IMG/VR virus record: IMGVR_UViG_3300003177_000062
Span: 1 to 38,262 of that record
DNA length: 38,262 nt
Origin: a virus
Reading direction: 5' to 3' (one strand)
Below the pieces are notes generated by a model. That model saw nothing but the letters and a program-made list of their open reading frames with translations, searched no databases and was not told the DNA's origin. Both the position numbers and the translations under genes were made by a program. Position 1 is the stretch's first letter, and every line of letters begins with the position of its first letter. Positions 14,427 through 24,583 of this stretch are shown in pieces.

Positions 14427-15355
14427 AATATCTTCTCAAAATATGCTCTCATCTCACTTACCTCTTTTGACTTCTCTATGTTTATTGCTTTTAAGTTCAT
14501 CATCTCATTTATTCCTACTGATAAATCTTTTACAAAATACTTAGTGTTTATCTTCAAATCCTGCTCATCTACTGCTACTGAATAATCAAATGTTTTTCTT
14601 ACATCTTTTTTGTATTCTATCTCTGCTAGTTTTTCACATTCATTTTGTGTAAGTGTATGCTCTGATACTATTACTTTTGTGAATTTACCACCACCATAAC
14701 TTCCTTGAATATTTGTATCTTGCTGTTGATTAATCAAATAATTGCTTTGAGATACAACTGTGTATTTATCATATAGTCCTGTTGTATCTTCAATGAAATT
14801 TCTTTTTCTGATATTTACTCCATACTCTAATACTATTTTGCTTTCATTTTTTGCTTCAAATTCTATTAGTATATTTCCTTCTGCATCACTTGTTATAAGT
14901 TGTCCTGCACTCTGTGCTATTTCTACAAACTCTTCTCCATATTGTTCTCCAATTAAAATAGTCTTTATTGCATTTATTGGTAACTGTGCATCTCCAACTA
15001 CTTTCAATCCAAAATCACTAGCTATTTTACTTAGTACACTATTTAATTTTTGCTTCTCTGCGAACTGTATTGTTTTATCTGCATAACTATCAACTATAAA
15101 TCTTGCATTGTTTCTACCTGCATAAATATATTCACTTTTGCTGTCATTTCCTATTGCTTCTATATATTCAATCTCTGCTTTGATTAATAATACATCTTTA
15201 TCATCATATATCTCTACAATATCGCCTTTAAAGTATTTTTGTGTGTTAGATATGTCCTGTACTGTGAATTGTCTTGTAACATCATTTATACTCATATTTA
15301 CTTGTATGTTATCAAGCATTACATTTTCTGAATTAATTATTACTTGCATTTTCAT
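14423..15355 (-). CDS. Mu gp44 (P)-like baseplate hub protein
   Basis: 310 residues, positioned before the spike as in Mu. It has the beta-rich hub pattern including YIYAGRNNARFIVDSYADK (about 76-94) and a central helix QKLNSVLSKIASDFGLKV. It forms the central hub under the tail tube, on which the spike sits. Confidence 0.75.
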   Translation of the reverse strand: MKMQVIINSENVMLDNIQVNMSINDVTRQFTVQDISNTQKYFKGDIVEIYDDKDVLLIKAEIEYIEAIGNDSKSEYIYAGRNNARFIVDSYADKTIQFAEKQKLNSVLSKIASDFGLKVVGDAQLPINAIKTILIGEQYGEEFVEIAQSAGQLITSDAEGNILIEFEAKNESKIVLEYGVNIRKRNFIEDTTGLYDKYTVVSQSNYLINQQQDTNIQGSYGGGKFTKVIVSEHTLTQNECEKLAEIEYKKDVRKTFDYSVAVDEQDLKINTKYFVKDLSVGINEMMNLKAINIEKSKEVSEMRAYFEKIL

Positions 15356-16550
15356 ATACCTTTAGTGTTCCTGCGATTATATCGTTGTCTTTTAAGTTGT
15401 TGAGTTTCAATATATCTGCATAGTTATCTAAATTTCCGTACAAGTCATAAACTATTGCTGTGAGTGGTGTTGCTGTTTTTATTTCTATCTCTATTATTTC
15501 TCTATATTTTTGTGTATTTGCATAAGCTTTTAGTGTCTGCTGTTTGATTACAATTTCTTCATAAGTGTATGATGTATTTTCTAGTCTTAATATAATACTT
15601 TTTATATGTGTTTCAAATTCTACCTGACTTGCAAAATCTACTTTTAGTGCTTGTTTGATACCCATTGTTGCTACAATCATATTGTTCAACTTATTTGCTG
15701 TATCTATCTTTTTAAGTTCTTTGTATTGCACCTGTGATATTTCACTCTGCTTTATATCACTAAACTTTTTATCTCCAACCATTATTTCAAATATTCCAAC
15801 ACTTTGTTCGTATTCTTCTTCCATAGTATTCATAACAAGATTTATAAAATCAAGTGGGAACTTTACTAAGTTTTTTAATGTTGTTGCTAGTCTTTGAAAT
15901 TTATCAACTCTTGATTTTACTTGCTTATAAGCATCTAATACTTTTGACTGCAATTCCAATATGCTTCCTATTCCATCTTGAGTACTATTTAGTGTGCTAT
16001 CTACAAAGTTTTCAACTCCTGCTGTTGCTCCTGATACTGTGTCTGTTATTGTATCAACTGTGCTTATCTCTTCTTTTGCTATTCTTGTTATTTCATCTGC
16101 AATATCTTTTTCCATTTGTATTACTGTGTTTTTTAACTTAGCTGTAAAATTTACTGTTGGTGCTTTTTCTAAATCCTGTACTGTACAATTAAGTTCATAT
16201 ACTGTTCTGTTGATATGCTTATCACTATCTATGATTTTATAATCATCTATATATACTTCAATCTTACCTTTGAATTTATCAATAATTGCTACATATCTTT
16301 TTGTTCTTAGTATGCTAAAAATTGCATCATTTTGTTCTCTATCAAAAACATAGAATTTTAGTCTATGCTTTTCTGCACCTTTTCCTAAATCTACTGTTTT
16401 TGTAGTTCCCTTATTTTTTATTGCTTTTGCTACTTTATCAAAACCAACTTTTGTGCTTTCTTGCTTACTGTTCTTAGTTGTGAGTATGCTTTCTCCAACT
16501 TGTATTATTTTTATGTTATCTAGTTTACTTATTAATAGTGTAGGCTTCAT
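15333..16550 (-). CDS. DNA circularisation (Mu N-like) tail protein
   Basis: 405 residues. The N-terminal 120 residues are beta-rich with a helix (HRLKFYVFDREQND) and the middle is helical; the placement between tape measure and hub, and the C-terminal LTAIVYDLYGNLDNYADILKLN LysM-like end (about 366-386, written with its linker), fit Mu gp43 / 'DNA circulation' proteins. Overlaps the hub gene by 23 bases. Confidence 0.7.
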   Translation of the reverse strand: MKPTLLISKLDNIKIIQVGESILTTKNSKQESTKVGFDKVAKAIKNKGTTKTVDLGKGAEKHRLKFYVFDREQNDAIFSILRTKRYVAIIDKFKGKIEVYIDDYKIIDSDKHINRTVYELNCTVQDLEKAPTVNFTAKLKNTVIQMEKDIADEITRIAKEEISTVDTITDTVSGATAGVENFVDSTLNSTQDGIGSILELQSKVLDAYKQVKSRVDKFQRLATTLKNLVKFPLDFINLVMNTMEEEYEQSVGIFEIMVGDKKFSDIKQSEISQVQYKELKKIDTANKLNNMIVATMGIKQALKVDFASQVEFETHIKSIILRLENTSYTYEEIVIKQQTLKAYANTQKYREIIEIEIKTATPLTAIVYDLYGNLDNYADILKLNNLKDNDIIAGTLKVYENASNN

Positions 16551-16552
16551 TT

Positions 16553-18547
16553 TTATAATCCATTATTTACTGTTTTTAATTTTACTGCACCTGTGCTTCT
16601 ACTTTGTGTATCTGCATTTGCTCCACCTACTGCTGTTACATTCACATCTACTATTGTGTGATTTTTCTGTGTATTATTTATATCTTCTATATTATTTGAC
16701 TTCGTTTTATCGTTACCAAATCCAAAGAAGTTTTTAGTTGCACTCCAACCATTAGCTACACCATCTTTTACTTTATTTGCAACATCTGTTACTTTTGCTT
16801 TTGCTTTATTGTAAATGTCAAACTTACTCATAAAACTATCAATCAAATTTATTACATATCTTATTGGTGCTGTTAGCATACTAAAATATGCTTTTACTCC
16901 TGCTAGTGCATTTTTGACTAAATGTAGTGAAGCTATAAAACCTGTAAATTTCTCCCATAATTTTCCAACCCAAGTTGTTATGTCCTGCCAATAATATATC
17001 AATGCTACAACTACTGCTATAAGTGCTATTACTGCAACCACTATCCAAGTTATAGGATTTGCCCATAATGCACTATTGAATAGCCAAGTAACTGCTGTCA
17101 TTGTTTTCATTACAAAACTAATACCTGTTAATACTGTTGATAATACACCTGCTGACATAGCAACTAATCCAAATATTACATACAATACACCCATTACTGC
17201 TATAAATCCACCTACATACATAATTATTGTACCTATTGTACTTACTAAGCTTTTATTCTTTTCAGTCCAATTTGTAAATCTTGTTATTATTTTGCTTATT
17301 TTATCGTATGTTCCACCTAGTGCTGTTGTGAAGTTACTACCAATACTTATCATCAATCCTTCAAATGCACTCTGTAATAATTTTAACTTTCCATTTGCAC
17401 CTGATAATTGTATGTCTGCAATTCTTTGACTTGTTCCGTGTGCTTTTTCTAATGACTGTGTATATTTTGCTATACCTTCTTGCCCTTGTTTCATTAGAAT
17501 TAATGCTGATGGTAAACTTTCACTTCCAAAAATCTGTTTCAGATAATTTACTTTTGCTTCTTTTGACATACCTTGTAATTTTTGTTTAATTTGTCCTATC
17601 TGTTCTGCCATAGGTTTAAATTTACCTGTTGCATCAAAAGTTTCTATACCAAGTTTCTGTATTGCTTTAAGTGCTTGTCCTGATGGTGCTGATAAATTCA
17701 ACATCATTCTTTTTAGTGCATTTCCTGCAAGTGTTCCATTAATACCTGCATCTCCTAACCTTCCTATCATAGCACTTGTTTCTTCTACTGATATTCCTAA
17801 ACTGCTACTTAATGGTGCAACTAATTTAAAACTTTCTCCTAATGAGCCTACTGTTGTATTTGATGTAGTAATTGTTTTCGCCATAATATCTGATACTCTT
17901 GACATCTCACTAGCTTTTAATCCAAATCCACTTAGTGCATTACTTGCAATATCACTAGCTTTTCCTAAATCCATTTCTCCAACTGTTGCCAAAGATAAAA
18001 CACCATTCATTGCACTTATTGTATCTTTTGTTTTAAAACCTGCCATTGACATAAATTTCATACCTTCTGCTACTTGACTTGCACTCCAAGATGTTGAAGC
18101 ACCTAACTGTTGTGCTTTATCTTTTAGTGCTAAAAAGTCCTGTTGTAGTTTTTGTGTACCTGCTGTATCTGTTCCATATCCACCTGAAATGATAGATTTT
18201 ACACTCAACATCTTAGTATTAAAATCTGTTGCTGTTTTTATTGGAAGTGCTATTGTTGATAATAGTCCTGCACCACCTGTAAGCATACCAAGTCCTTTTC
18301 CTAGACTTGCTTTACCCTTGTCTGATACTTCTTGTAGCTTCGTTTTAAGCTTCTTTATCTTATCTAGTGCCTTCTGTGTGTGTAATTTAAAGGTACTAGA
18401 TAATTTAACATTGCCAAGCTTTGTTTTGATATTAGATGATGCTTGACTTGCCTTATCACTCATTTGTGCCATCTTTGCATTGATAGTATTTATCTTAGCA
18501 CTTATTTTGTCTATGGCATCAAATCTTACTGAATAATCAAACATCAT
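16553..18547 (-). CDS. Tail tape measure protein (TP901 family)
   Basis: 664 residues. A TP901-type core occupies about residues 95-320 (SWSASQVAEGMKFMSMAGFK, GLKASEMSRVSDIMAKTI). A long hydrophobic region with several possible membrane segments covers about 430-525, followed by a Trp-rich helix. The N-terminal 80 residues form a coiled coil. It sets tail length (about 0.1 micrometre by the usual 1.5 angstrom per residue rule) and enters the cell envelope during infection. Two ATGs start the frame; the chaperone extension stops eight bases upstream. Confidence 0.85.
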   Translation of the reverse strand: MMFDYSVRFDAIDKISAKINTINAKMAQMSDKASQASSNIKTKLGNVKLSSTFKLHTQKALDKIKKLKTKLQEVSDKGKASLGKGLGMLTGGAGLLSTIALPIKTATDFNTKMLSVKSIISGGYGTDTAGTQKLQQDFLALKDKAQQLGASTSWSASQVAEGMKFMSMAGFKTKDTISAMNGVLSLATVGEMDLGKASDIASNALSGFGLKASEMSRVSDIMAKTITTSNTTVGSLGESFKLVAPLSSSLGISVEETSAMIGRLGDAGINGTLAGNALKRMMLNLSAPSGQALKAIQKLGIETFDATGKFKPMAEQIGQIKQKLQGMSKEAKVNYLKQIFGSESLPSALILMKQGQEGIAKYTQSLEKAHGTSQRIADIQLSGANGKLKLLQSAFEGLMISIGSNFTTALGGTYDKISKIITRFTNWTEKNKSLVSTIGTIIMYVGGFIAVMGVLYVIFGLVAMSAGVLSTVLTGISFVMKTMTAVTWLFNSALWANPITWIVVAVIALIAVVVALIYYWQDITTWVGKLWEKFTGFIASLHLVKNALAGVKAYFSMLTAPIRYVINLIDSFMSKFDIYNKAKAKVTDVANKVKDGVANGWSATKNFFGFGNDKTKSNNIEDINNTQKNHTIVDVNVTAVGGANADTQSRSTGAVKLKTVNNGL

Positions 18548-18554
18548 TTAATCC

Positions 18555-19135
18555 TTACTTTTTGTTCATTTCGTTTTGTTGTTTCTTACTAAGCTTTCCA
18601 ACCATTTTCTGTAATTTCATAAACTCTCTAATGTCTATATCATTCAGTAAATAATCGTACTGCACTCCACCATTCATAAAATAGCATATCTCAAATGCTA
18701 TTTCTTCATACTGTTCATCTTTAATATAATTTTTGGTAACAAAAAAGTTTTCATAACCTCATTACACAAATCGTTTAAATCATCAATATCCATCTGCTCT
18801 TGTAAATCTTCACTAAGTTTTTTATCTCTTACACTTGCAAATGCTTTTAGTGTTCCTGATACTTCATCAAATATTTTCTCACTTGCTCCTGTCATTTCTA
18901 ACATATCAAGCATTTCATCAACTGTTACATCAACTATTTTATCTGTTTCTTTACCATCTCCACTTGCATTTTTATTTGCTGTATCTTGAAATGTTTTGAA
19001 TATTGTATCTTGTAATCTTTTTATTGACTTCAAGCCTTTTTTACCTGTAAAACTTACAACAACTGTATAGACTTCTTCGCTTTCGCCTTCTTCTTTGTTA
19101 TATACCAATATTGGATTTTTTAATTTATGTTCCAT
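18555..19135 (-). CDS. Tail assembly chaperone GT fusion via -1 frameshift
   Basis: The G frame (from 19135) meets the heptamer T TTT TTG at 18740-18746. A -1 slip there enters an open frame that continues as VTKNYIKDEQYEEIAFEICY and ends MNKK at the TAA at 18555-18557, adding about 60 acidic/helical residues. This fits the universal G/GT arrangement just upstream of the tape measure. The extension ends eight bases before the tape-measure ATG. Slippage is inferred from sequence. Confidence 0.75.
18698..19135 (-). CDS. Tail assembly chaperone G
   Basis: 145 residues, helical, acidic; in the position of lambda G / Mu gp41, between tail tube and tape measure. Most ribosomes should make this form, ending MNSMKK. 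Chaperones of this kind coat the tape measure and are absent from virions. ATG preceded by AAGGTAAGAAG. Confidence 0.75.
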   Translation of the reverse strand: MEHKLKNPILVYNKEEGESEEVYTVVVSFTGKKGLKSIKRLQDTIFKTFQDTANKNASGDGKETDKIVDVTVDEMLDMLEMTGASEKIFDEVSGTLKAFASVRDKKLSEDLQEQMDIDDLNDLCNEVMKTFLLPKIILKMNSMKK

Positions 19136-19169
19136 CTTCTTCTTACCTTTTTAATAATATTTAAAATGC

Positions 19170-19186
19170 AGGGGATTATCTCCCCT
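19170..19186 (-). terminator. Hairpin between tail tube and chaperone (possible attenuator)
   Basis: AGGGGA (19170-19175) and TCCCCT (19181-19186) pair around a 5-base loop, an unusually GC-rich stem for this genome, in the 66-base gap after the tail tube gene. An AT-rich but not strictly T-rich tail follows in the direction of transcription. It may lower transcription or protect mRNA after the highly expressed sheath and tube genes. Confidence 0.55.
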
Positions 19187-19201
19187 ATATTCAAGCAAGG
19201 A

Positions 19202-19576
19202 TTATTTACCTTGCCCACCTTCAAAAATAACTTCAAACTCCGAACTGTCAAAGTCAATCTCAACATCATCACTTACACTTAATTTCTTAAATGTTTTTGT
19301 GAAGCCTGTATCTGTATCTACCATTCTTACTTCATTTTTTCCGATATTATCTTGCCAATCTTCTAACATTGTAATATTTTCTAAAGTGTTTCGTAATGCT
19401 ATTGTACATTTACCTATTGCTTCACTATAATCTACACTTTGTGTAGGTACAACTTCATTTCCTATAAAAGATGTATTAGTTTTTACTTTTGGTACACCTC
19501 TTTTATACTTAGGATTTTTTGATACTGCAACTGTCTGTCCGTTTACAATGACTGTATTTGCTTTTACTTCAAACAT
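19202..19576 (-). CDS. Tail tube protein
   Basis: 124 residues, beta-rich, directly after the sheath gene with 10 bases between, as in Mu (gpM). Segments such as VRMVDTDTGFTKTF and VEIDFDSSEFEVIFEGGQGK fit a small tube protein. Confidence 0.75.
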   Translation of the reverse strand: MFEVKANTVIVNGQTVAVSKNPKYKRGVPKVKTNTSFIGNEVVPTQSVDYSEAIGKCTIALRNTLENITMLEDWQDNIGKNEVRMVDTDTGFTKTFKKLSVSDDVEIDFDSSEFEVIFEGGQGK

Positions 19577-19586
19577 TTATTTCTCC

Positions 19587-21074
19587 TTATTTAAAGTCAT
19601 AGCTAATTGCTACAACACCATTTAGACCTCTGAATTGAGATACAATCGCCACAGGTGCATATACACTATATGTTCCACTCGCACTATCTAATGATACTGT
19701 CAAGTTTTTCTTAAATGATTTCAATGCTTCTGCTCCACCTTGTACAAGTGCCATTTCAACCATATCCTGATATAAACCTACTATGTAAGCTTTTACAGAT
19801 AATGTGTTTGTCATTGCTACACCTGCTACTAAATCTCCACCTGTTGCTCTTGTTTGTCCGAACTCTTTTTGTGAATTGTTAAACAAGTATTCTTGTACTG
19901 CAAAAGATGTATCCATTGCATTTACATACTTAAATGTAACATCTGCAATTCCTGATAAATCTGTTTTGTAAAGTGTTGTCATTGTTCCAAGAACTACACC
20001 TATTGTTGCAGGTACAAATAATGATACACCTGCATCATTTAAGTCTTGTACTTGTTCAATAATTAATTCATTTGCAGGATTATCATAACTCATTGGAGTA
20101 TTATGATATGGCAAACTTGACTTATTGATACCACCAAATGCTTCCTGTGCTTCAAGTACGATATTACCTAAAACTGCACCATCTGTTAATCTTAATGCTC
20201 TTTTTGCACCAAATTCTGCTACTGCTAAAAGTGGAAGTGCATTGTATTTCATTTCATCTACATTACCAATAATAGTAATTGACTGTGAATTTTTACTGTT
20301 TGCAAAAGCTTTAACTGTTGCTAAAGTTCCATTCAACATTTTAAATCCATTTCCACCTTTTACAGTATTTGTCATATTTACTCTTGATTGTAACCAAGTT
20401 TCAACATTATCAAAATTCATAGCATCATCAAATAATACTGTTTGGTATCTTTTTGTAATTCCATCAAATAAACCAACTACTTCATAAGCACCTGCACCAC
20501 CTGTAAATGGTACTACTGTAAAGTCAAGTCCTAGAACTCTATCTTTTACTGATACTGTAAGTCCATTACCAACTTCTCCACTAATATCAAAGTCAATTAA
20601 AATCAATGTACTGTCTGTTCCATCAATAGTAGCTGTAAATGGATAGTTTGTTGCATTTATCGCTGTGCTAATAACTAATGCTGTTGCTGTTGCTGTTGCA
20701 CCTTGTGTTACTGTTGCACTTACTAGAAATTCATCATCTCCAATTTTTAGATTTAATGTTTTGTTTTCACTAGCTGTACCTGTGATTTTTAAACCACCTT
20801 GTGCTTTAGTTGCTCCAACAGGCTCATTTAAAGTAATAATATCTACTTCATTTGCTTTGTTGAATTTTCTAAACTTGTTATATGCTCTCGTTGCAAGACT
20901 TCCTACACCACAAAGTAAATCTACTTCGCCTTGCTGAATATCTTGAATTAAGCCTTTATGTGGATTTGTTCCACTACCTTGTGCGATAATAAGCACTCTT
21001 TGTTCGCTAAAACCTGCCTTACTATCTCCTGCCATTACTTGCCAATTAATAATTGGTGCTTGTAAATCTGCCAT
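19587..21074 (-). CDS. Tail sheath protein
   Basis: 495 residues. N-terminal PIINWQVMAGDSKAGFSEQRVLIIAQG, the central beta domain, and the C-terminal VVAISYDFK are in keeping with the contractile sheath of Mu (gpL) type. It polymerises round the tube and contracts on infection. It shows the phage is a myovirus. Confidence 0.85.
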   Translation of the reverse strand: MADLQAPIINWQVMAGDSKAGFSEQRVLIIAQGSGTNPHKGLIQDIQQGEVDLLCGVGSLATRAYNKFRKFNKANEVDIITLNEPVGATKAQGGLKITGTASENKTLNLKIGDDEFLVSATVTQGATATATALVISTAINATNYPFTATIDGTDSTLILIDFDISGEVGNGLTVSVKDRVLGLDFTVVPFTGGAGAYEVVGLFDGITKRYQTVLFDDAMNFDNVETWLQSRVNMTNTVKGGNGFKMLNGTLATVKAFANSKNSQSITIIGNVDEMKYNALPLLAVAEFGAKRALRLTDGAVLGNIVLEAQEAFGGINKSSLPYHNTPMSYDNPANELIIEQVQDLNDAGVSLFVPATIGVVLGTMTTLYKTDLSGIADVTFKYVNAMDTSFAVQEYLFNNSQKEFGQTRATGGDLVAGVAMTNTLSVKAYIVGLYQDMVEMALVQGGAEALKSFKKNLTVSLDSASGTYSVYAPVAIVSQFRGLNGVVAISYDFK

Positions 21075-21087
21075 CTGCTTTTCCTTT

Positions 21088-21738
21088 TTATTTTATTGCA
21101 ACATTTCCAAGAACTGTATCAAAGTTCTTTAGTCGTGCTTTTATTATATCATCAAATACCATAACATACTCATAACTAAACTCTAAATCAACTACATAGT
21201 TTTTACCTGCAAAATATCTAGCACCTACACTATCAAACTTTATAAGTGTTGAAGTGTCTTTTTTAATGCCAAGTACACTATGTATAAACACAACATCTGT
21301 ATTTACACAACCTATACTTTCCATTTGCTTTGCATCTATTTTGAATAATACTCCTAGTGTGTTATTTACCTTAAATGATAAATCTTGACTAATTGTAGTA
21401 TTTTTTCTATCTGTTGCATTTCTAGTTGAGTTTAAATAAACTATAATACTATTTCCAATTTTCTCATCTATAATCATTTCTTCTGCAATGCTTTTACTAA
21501 TAGCTGTTCCAACATTAACTTTATGTGCAACTAAACTATGTGTTGATACTACATCTCCAAAGAAACAATCTGTTGTTACTGCACCTGCTACAAAATCTAG
21601 TGTTTGGTTTACACAACCTTTACTAGCTGTTCCATCAACTCCACCACTTAATGTGTATTCTCCATCTAGTCCTGAATTTGATATTACATTATTTTGTGTA
21701 TCTACTGTTACTATATGCCTTACTAATGTATCTATCAT
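21088..21738 (-). CDS. Hypothetical tail/neck protein upstream of sheath
   Basis: 216 residues, beta-rich, in the place where Mu gpJ (DUF1834)/tail terminators lie. Starts as ATGA-like overlap with the 21735-22127 gene. The family is not clear to me; tail completion or terminator is a positional guess. Confidence 0.55.
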   Translation of the reverse strand: MIDTLVRHIVTVDTQNNVISNSGLDGEYTLSGGVDGTASKGCVNQTLDFVAGAVTTDCFFGDVVSTHSLVAHKVNVGTAISKSIAEEMIIDEKIGNSIIVYLNSTRNATDRKNTTISQDLSFKVNNTLGVLFKIDAKQMESIGCVNTDVVFIHSVLGIKKDTSTLIKFDSVGARYFAGKNYVVDLEFSYEYVMVFDDIIKARLKNFDTVLGNVAIK

Positions 21739-22127
21739 TTTGTAAATCCTAAACTTTTTGCAAATAATGTCTGTATTTCTGCATTTATCTTTGCTGTATT
21801 TTCAACGATAGACTTTGTATAGTTTGGTCTGCTTTTCATACCTTTTGTTCCTACTTCTAAGAATTTTGCATAATCTACACTACTGTTACCTGCACCAAAG
21901 TCCATTGTGTTGCCTTGAATTTTAAACCTGATAGTGTTTTTTAAAGCACCACTCATATTGTTTGCTGTATCTCCACCCTTACTTGCTATGTGTGATTTAC
22001 CACCAACTATATAAACTCTTCCGTATGAAACTTTATCCATATTGTCTTTTGCTTGTTTTACAACTATTGCACCTATTGTTTTAAGTGTTCCTTTTGCTAA
22101 ACTATTGAAGTCAAAATCTATTTTCAT
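21735..22127 (-). CDS. HK97 gp10-like tail-completion protein
   Basis: 130 residues. GTLKTIGAIVVKQAKDNMDKV, then YAKFLEVGTKGMKSRPNYTKSI matches the HK97-gp10/Mu gpG type pattern ('Y-A-x-F-x-E-x-G-T-x-x-M-x-x-R-P-F'). It joins tail to neck. Confidence 0.7.
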   Translation of the reverse strand: MKIDFDFNSLAKGTLKTIGAIVVKQAKDNMDKVSYGRVYIVGGKSHIASKGGDTANNMSGALKNTIRFKIQGNTMDFGAGNSSVDYAKFLEVGTKGMKSRPNYTKSIVENTAKINAEIQTLFAKSLGFTK

Positions 22128-22658
22128 TACAGTACCTCTATACAGTTCATCTCTAAAAATGTATCTGTTTCATCTATATTCTCCATAGTTAAAACTTCAA
22201 AACTTCTGCTACCCCACTTTATTAAATCACTAGCACTTACACCATTCTGATAAAAAATCGTTATAGTGTGTGTAGGAACTTTTGCACCCTGTAAAGAGTA
22301 TTGGAGATAGTCATTAGGCTTTTTAGTTCTAATTTTGGCTTTATATGAAGTATAAGGTACATTTGTAGCTGATGGTAAATTACAACCACTCATATTGATA
22401 GATTGATTGTACATTTGTATATCGTGAATAAAATCATTTTCAAATAATCCTGTTTCACAATAATACACTTTCCCATTTGTTACAGGTGCTTCTATTGTTT
22501 CCAATACTAAATAATTCTTACCATCTATTGTTAAATCTGCTGTTTGTGTAACTATATCTTTTGTCAAAATTACACAAGTATTAAATGATGAATACAATTT
22601 ACTTTTTTTGAATAATATCATTACCATATTTATCAATTAGTGTATTTACATTATTCAT
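22127..22658 (-). CDS. Neck/head-tail joining protein, probable 1-base insertion
   Basis: The longest uninterrupted frame starts at 22636, but the better start is the ATG at 22656-22658, which overlaps the previous stop and reads MNNVNTLIDKYGNDIIQK. That frame stops at a run of seven A (minus strand, 22612-22618); with six it joins SKLYSSFNTCVILTKDIVTQ in the main frame. Corrected length is about 176 residues. KWGSRSFEVLTMENIDE near the C-terminus fits a neck protein. Family unproven. Confidence 0.6.
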
Positions 22659-23121
22659 TTCTTGTACCTAGTCTTACTGTTTTAGCTTGTAGTGGTTTTA
22701 GAAATGTGTATATCTCACTTCCTACTTCACTTTCACTATTTGCAAAACTCCAACTTAACTTAGATATTGTTTCACTTGTAATATTTTTAAATGCTTTGTC
22801 ATTACTATATTGTAAACACATCATTACAACTGCGAACTTTACATTATTTTGTAAAACTTTTGAAGCAAGTAAACTATCTGCACCATATTCCATTCGTGGG
22901 AACTTTAACATTTGTGCTTCTGATATTTTTACACCTTGATACATAAAAGCACTATCTACTGCTAAACTTGACTGATTTAATAGTATTTGTTTTACTGCAT
23001 CTGCATATCCATTCCAACTTGTGTTGTTGTTCTGCCCTGATATTAAATCATCTGCATCTGCTATACTTAAATAGCTAGTTGCTGTTTCATAGTTTGCTTC
23101 TGTGTATGGTATAAAAATCAT
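22651..23121 (-). CDS. Head completion / DnaT-like connector protein
   Basis: 156 residues: EANYETATSYLSIADADDLI followed by LKFPRM (about 83-88) and a helical middle resembles the 'DnaT-like' or P22 gp4-like connector family of phage head-tail joining proteins. The position after the capsid supports it. Confidence 0.6.
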   Translation of the reverse strand: MIFIPYTEANYETATSYLSIADADDLISGQNNNTSWNGYADAVKQILLNQSSLAVDSAFMYQGVKISEAQMLKFPRMEYGADSLLASKVLQNNVKFAVVMMCLQYSNDKAFKNITSETISKLSWSFANSESEVGSEIYTFLKPLQAKTVRLGTRNE

Positions 23122-23131
23122 AGTTTACCTT

Positions 23132-23488
23132 TTACTTGTTAAAGTGGTCTGCACATTCATCTGCTGTTTCAAATGCTTTTTTGTACTTATCTTTCATACT
23201 GTACCATCTGTTACCAATCATTTTAATACCCATATAGTTTTTTGTTTTCACAGGTGCTACATTTTTTGTATCTTGTGTTGTTGATGTTGGTGGTGTTGGC
23301 TCTTTTGCATTTTCAATAGCTTCAAGTTCTTCAACTTTTGCTTTTAAGTCTTTGTACTCTTGCGATTTACCATTAGCTTCATCTCCTAGAAACTCTACTG
23401 CTTCTATTGCATCTTGAAGTTCTGCATCTCCTGTAACTGTTGCTAGTGCTACTGCTACTGTTAATAAGTCTGTTACTGCTTTTGTCAT
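23132..23488 (-). CDS. Hypothetical head-region protein
   Basis: 118 residues: a helical, acidic first half (about 1-65, EFLGDEANGKSQEYKDLKAK), a Pro/Thr linker (PTPPTSTTQD), then a small C-terminal domain (NYMGIKMIGNRWYSMKDKYK). A head decoration or fibre protein is possible. No family recognised. Confidence 0.6.
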   Translation of the reverse strand: MTKAVTDLLTVAVALATVTGDAELQDAIEAVEFLGDEANGKSQEYKDLKAKVEELEAIENAKEPTPPTSTTQDTKNVAPVKTKNYMGIKMIGNRWYSMKDKYKKAFETADECADHFNK

Positions 23489-23540
23489 CTTCTTTTCCTT
23501 TTTTTTGTTTTGCTAAAAGTAGGTTTTACCCTACTTCAAC

Positions 23541-24576
23541 CTATCCAATCTTAACTTTTAAGTTTGTAATTGGAGATAATTTTGCATCTACTTTAAGTGC
23601 ATATTGTCCACCACCTTGTAACTCTGCAAGTGTTAATCCACTTTTTGAAGCATAGTTAGTTCCAAGTACACCAACAAAATCAAATCCGATAGGGTGCATA
23701 ATGTATAGTGATTTAGTACCATACTCTTCTTTACCTGCTCCATTACCTGCTTTTGCTGTTTTCTCATACATAAGTGGGTCATTCAAGTCTTTTTGTGAAA
23801 ATGCAAATGCACCTTTTGAGATTAATGAAATAATACCAAGTGTCATTGTATCATCAAGTACAACTTCTGTTGCTCCATCATAGTACCAAACTGTTTCATT
23901 TGTAGCTACAAGTGTTTCAACACCATTCACTTTAACTGTTCTTTGTTTTGAGCCTTGTGTAAATAATGTTACACCTGCAACTTCTTGTTTTGCAAGTTGG
24001 TCTGCAAATGTTGCCGAACTCATATACATTTCATTAAGTTTACCAAATCCCATATCGCCTTTTAATGTCATTGCTGAAATAACCATACTACGACTAAAGT
24101 TTACTAAACCATCTCCAACTGTGATACCTGCGATTGTACTCATACCTGATACTGTTGCTGATATAATTCTATTCCATTGAGTTGCCCAATAAGCACCTAC
24201 TTTGTTTAAAACTAATCTGTTTGGCTCTGTTGAGTTCATTAAATCTTTTTGGATAGTTCTTACTGCCCACCATTGATTACCATAAAATGTTTTAACTTTA
24301 TACTCATCAAAAAATGGCTCTAAAGAACGTCATTGTAGATTGTACATTTCCATAATCCATTGCATTTAGGATTGCACTTGCTTGTTCACTCGCACCTGTT
24401 ACGATACCACCTGATATAAGTTTATTCACATCTGTTGATTGAATAAAGTAAGAATTGTCATAATGTTTTCCTACCTTTTTGTTTTTTTTATTTTGTGCTT
24501 ATGTAATAATCCAACCACATATTTGTTTGAAGTCCATCAAATTTAGCTACTGTTTGATTTACATTGTACCAAACAT
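23541..24576 (-). pseudogene. Major capsid protein, disrupted by several indels
   Basis: The intact C-terminal frame is 23541-24239 (extended upstream to about 24329, including EPFFDEYKVKTFYGNQWWAVR). The N-terminus is in other frames: MFGT (ATG at 24574-24576), then VNQTVAKFDGLQTNMWLDYY, then KKVGKHYDNSYFIQSTDVNK and ISGGIVTGASEQASA. Breaks lie near 24563-24568 (one A missing in ACAATG), 24481-24491 (run of eight A) and 24328-24333 (extra T in GTTCTTT). Rejoined it makes about 344 residues, a usual size for a coat protein following a scaffold. It must be functional in the real phage, so sequencing error is likely. Confidence 0.75.
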
Positions 24577-24583
24577 TTCTTTA

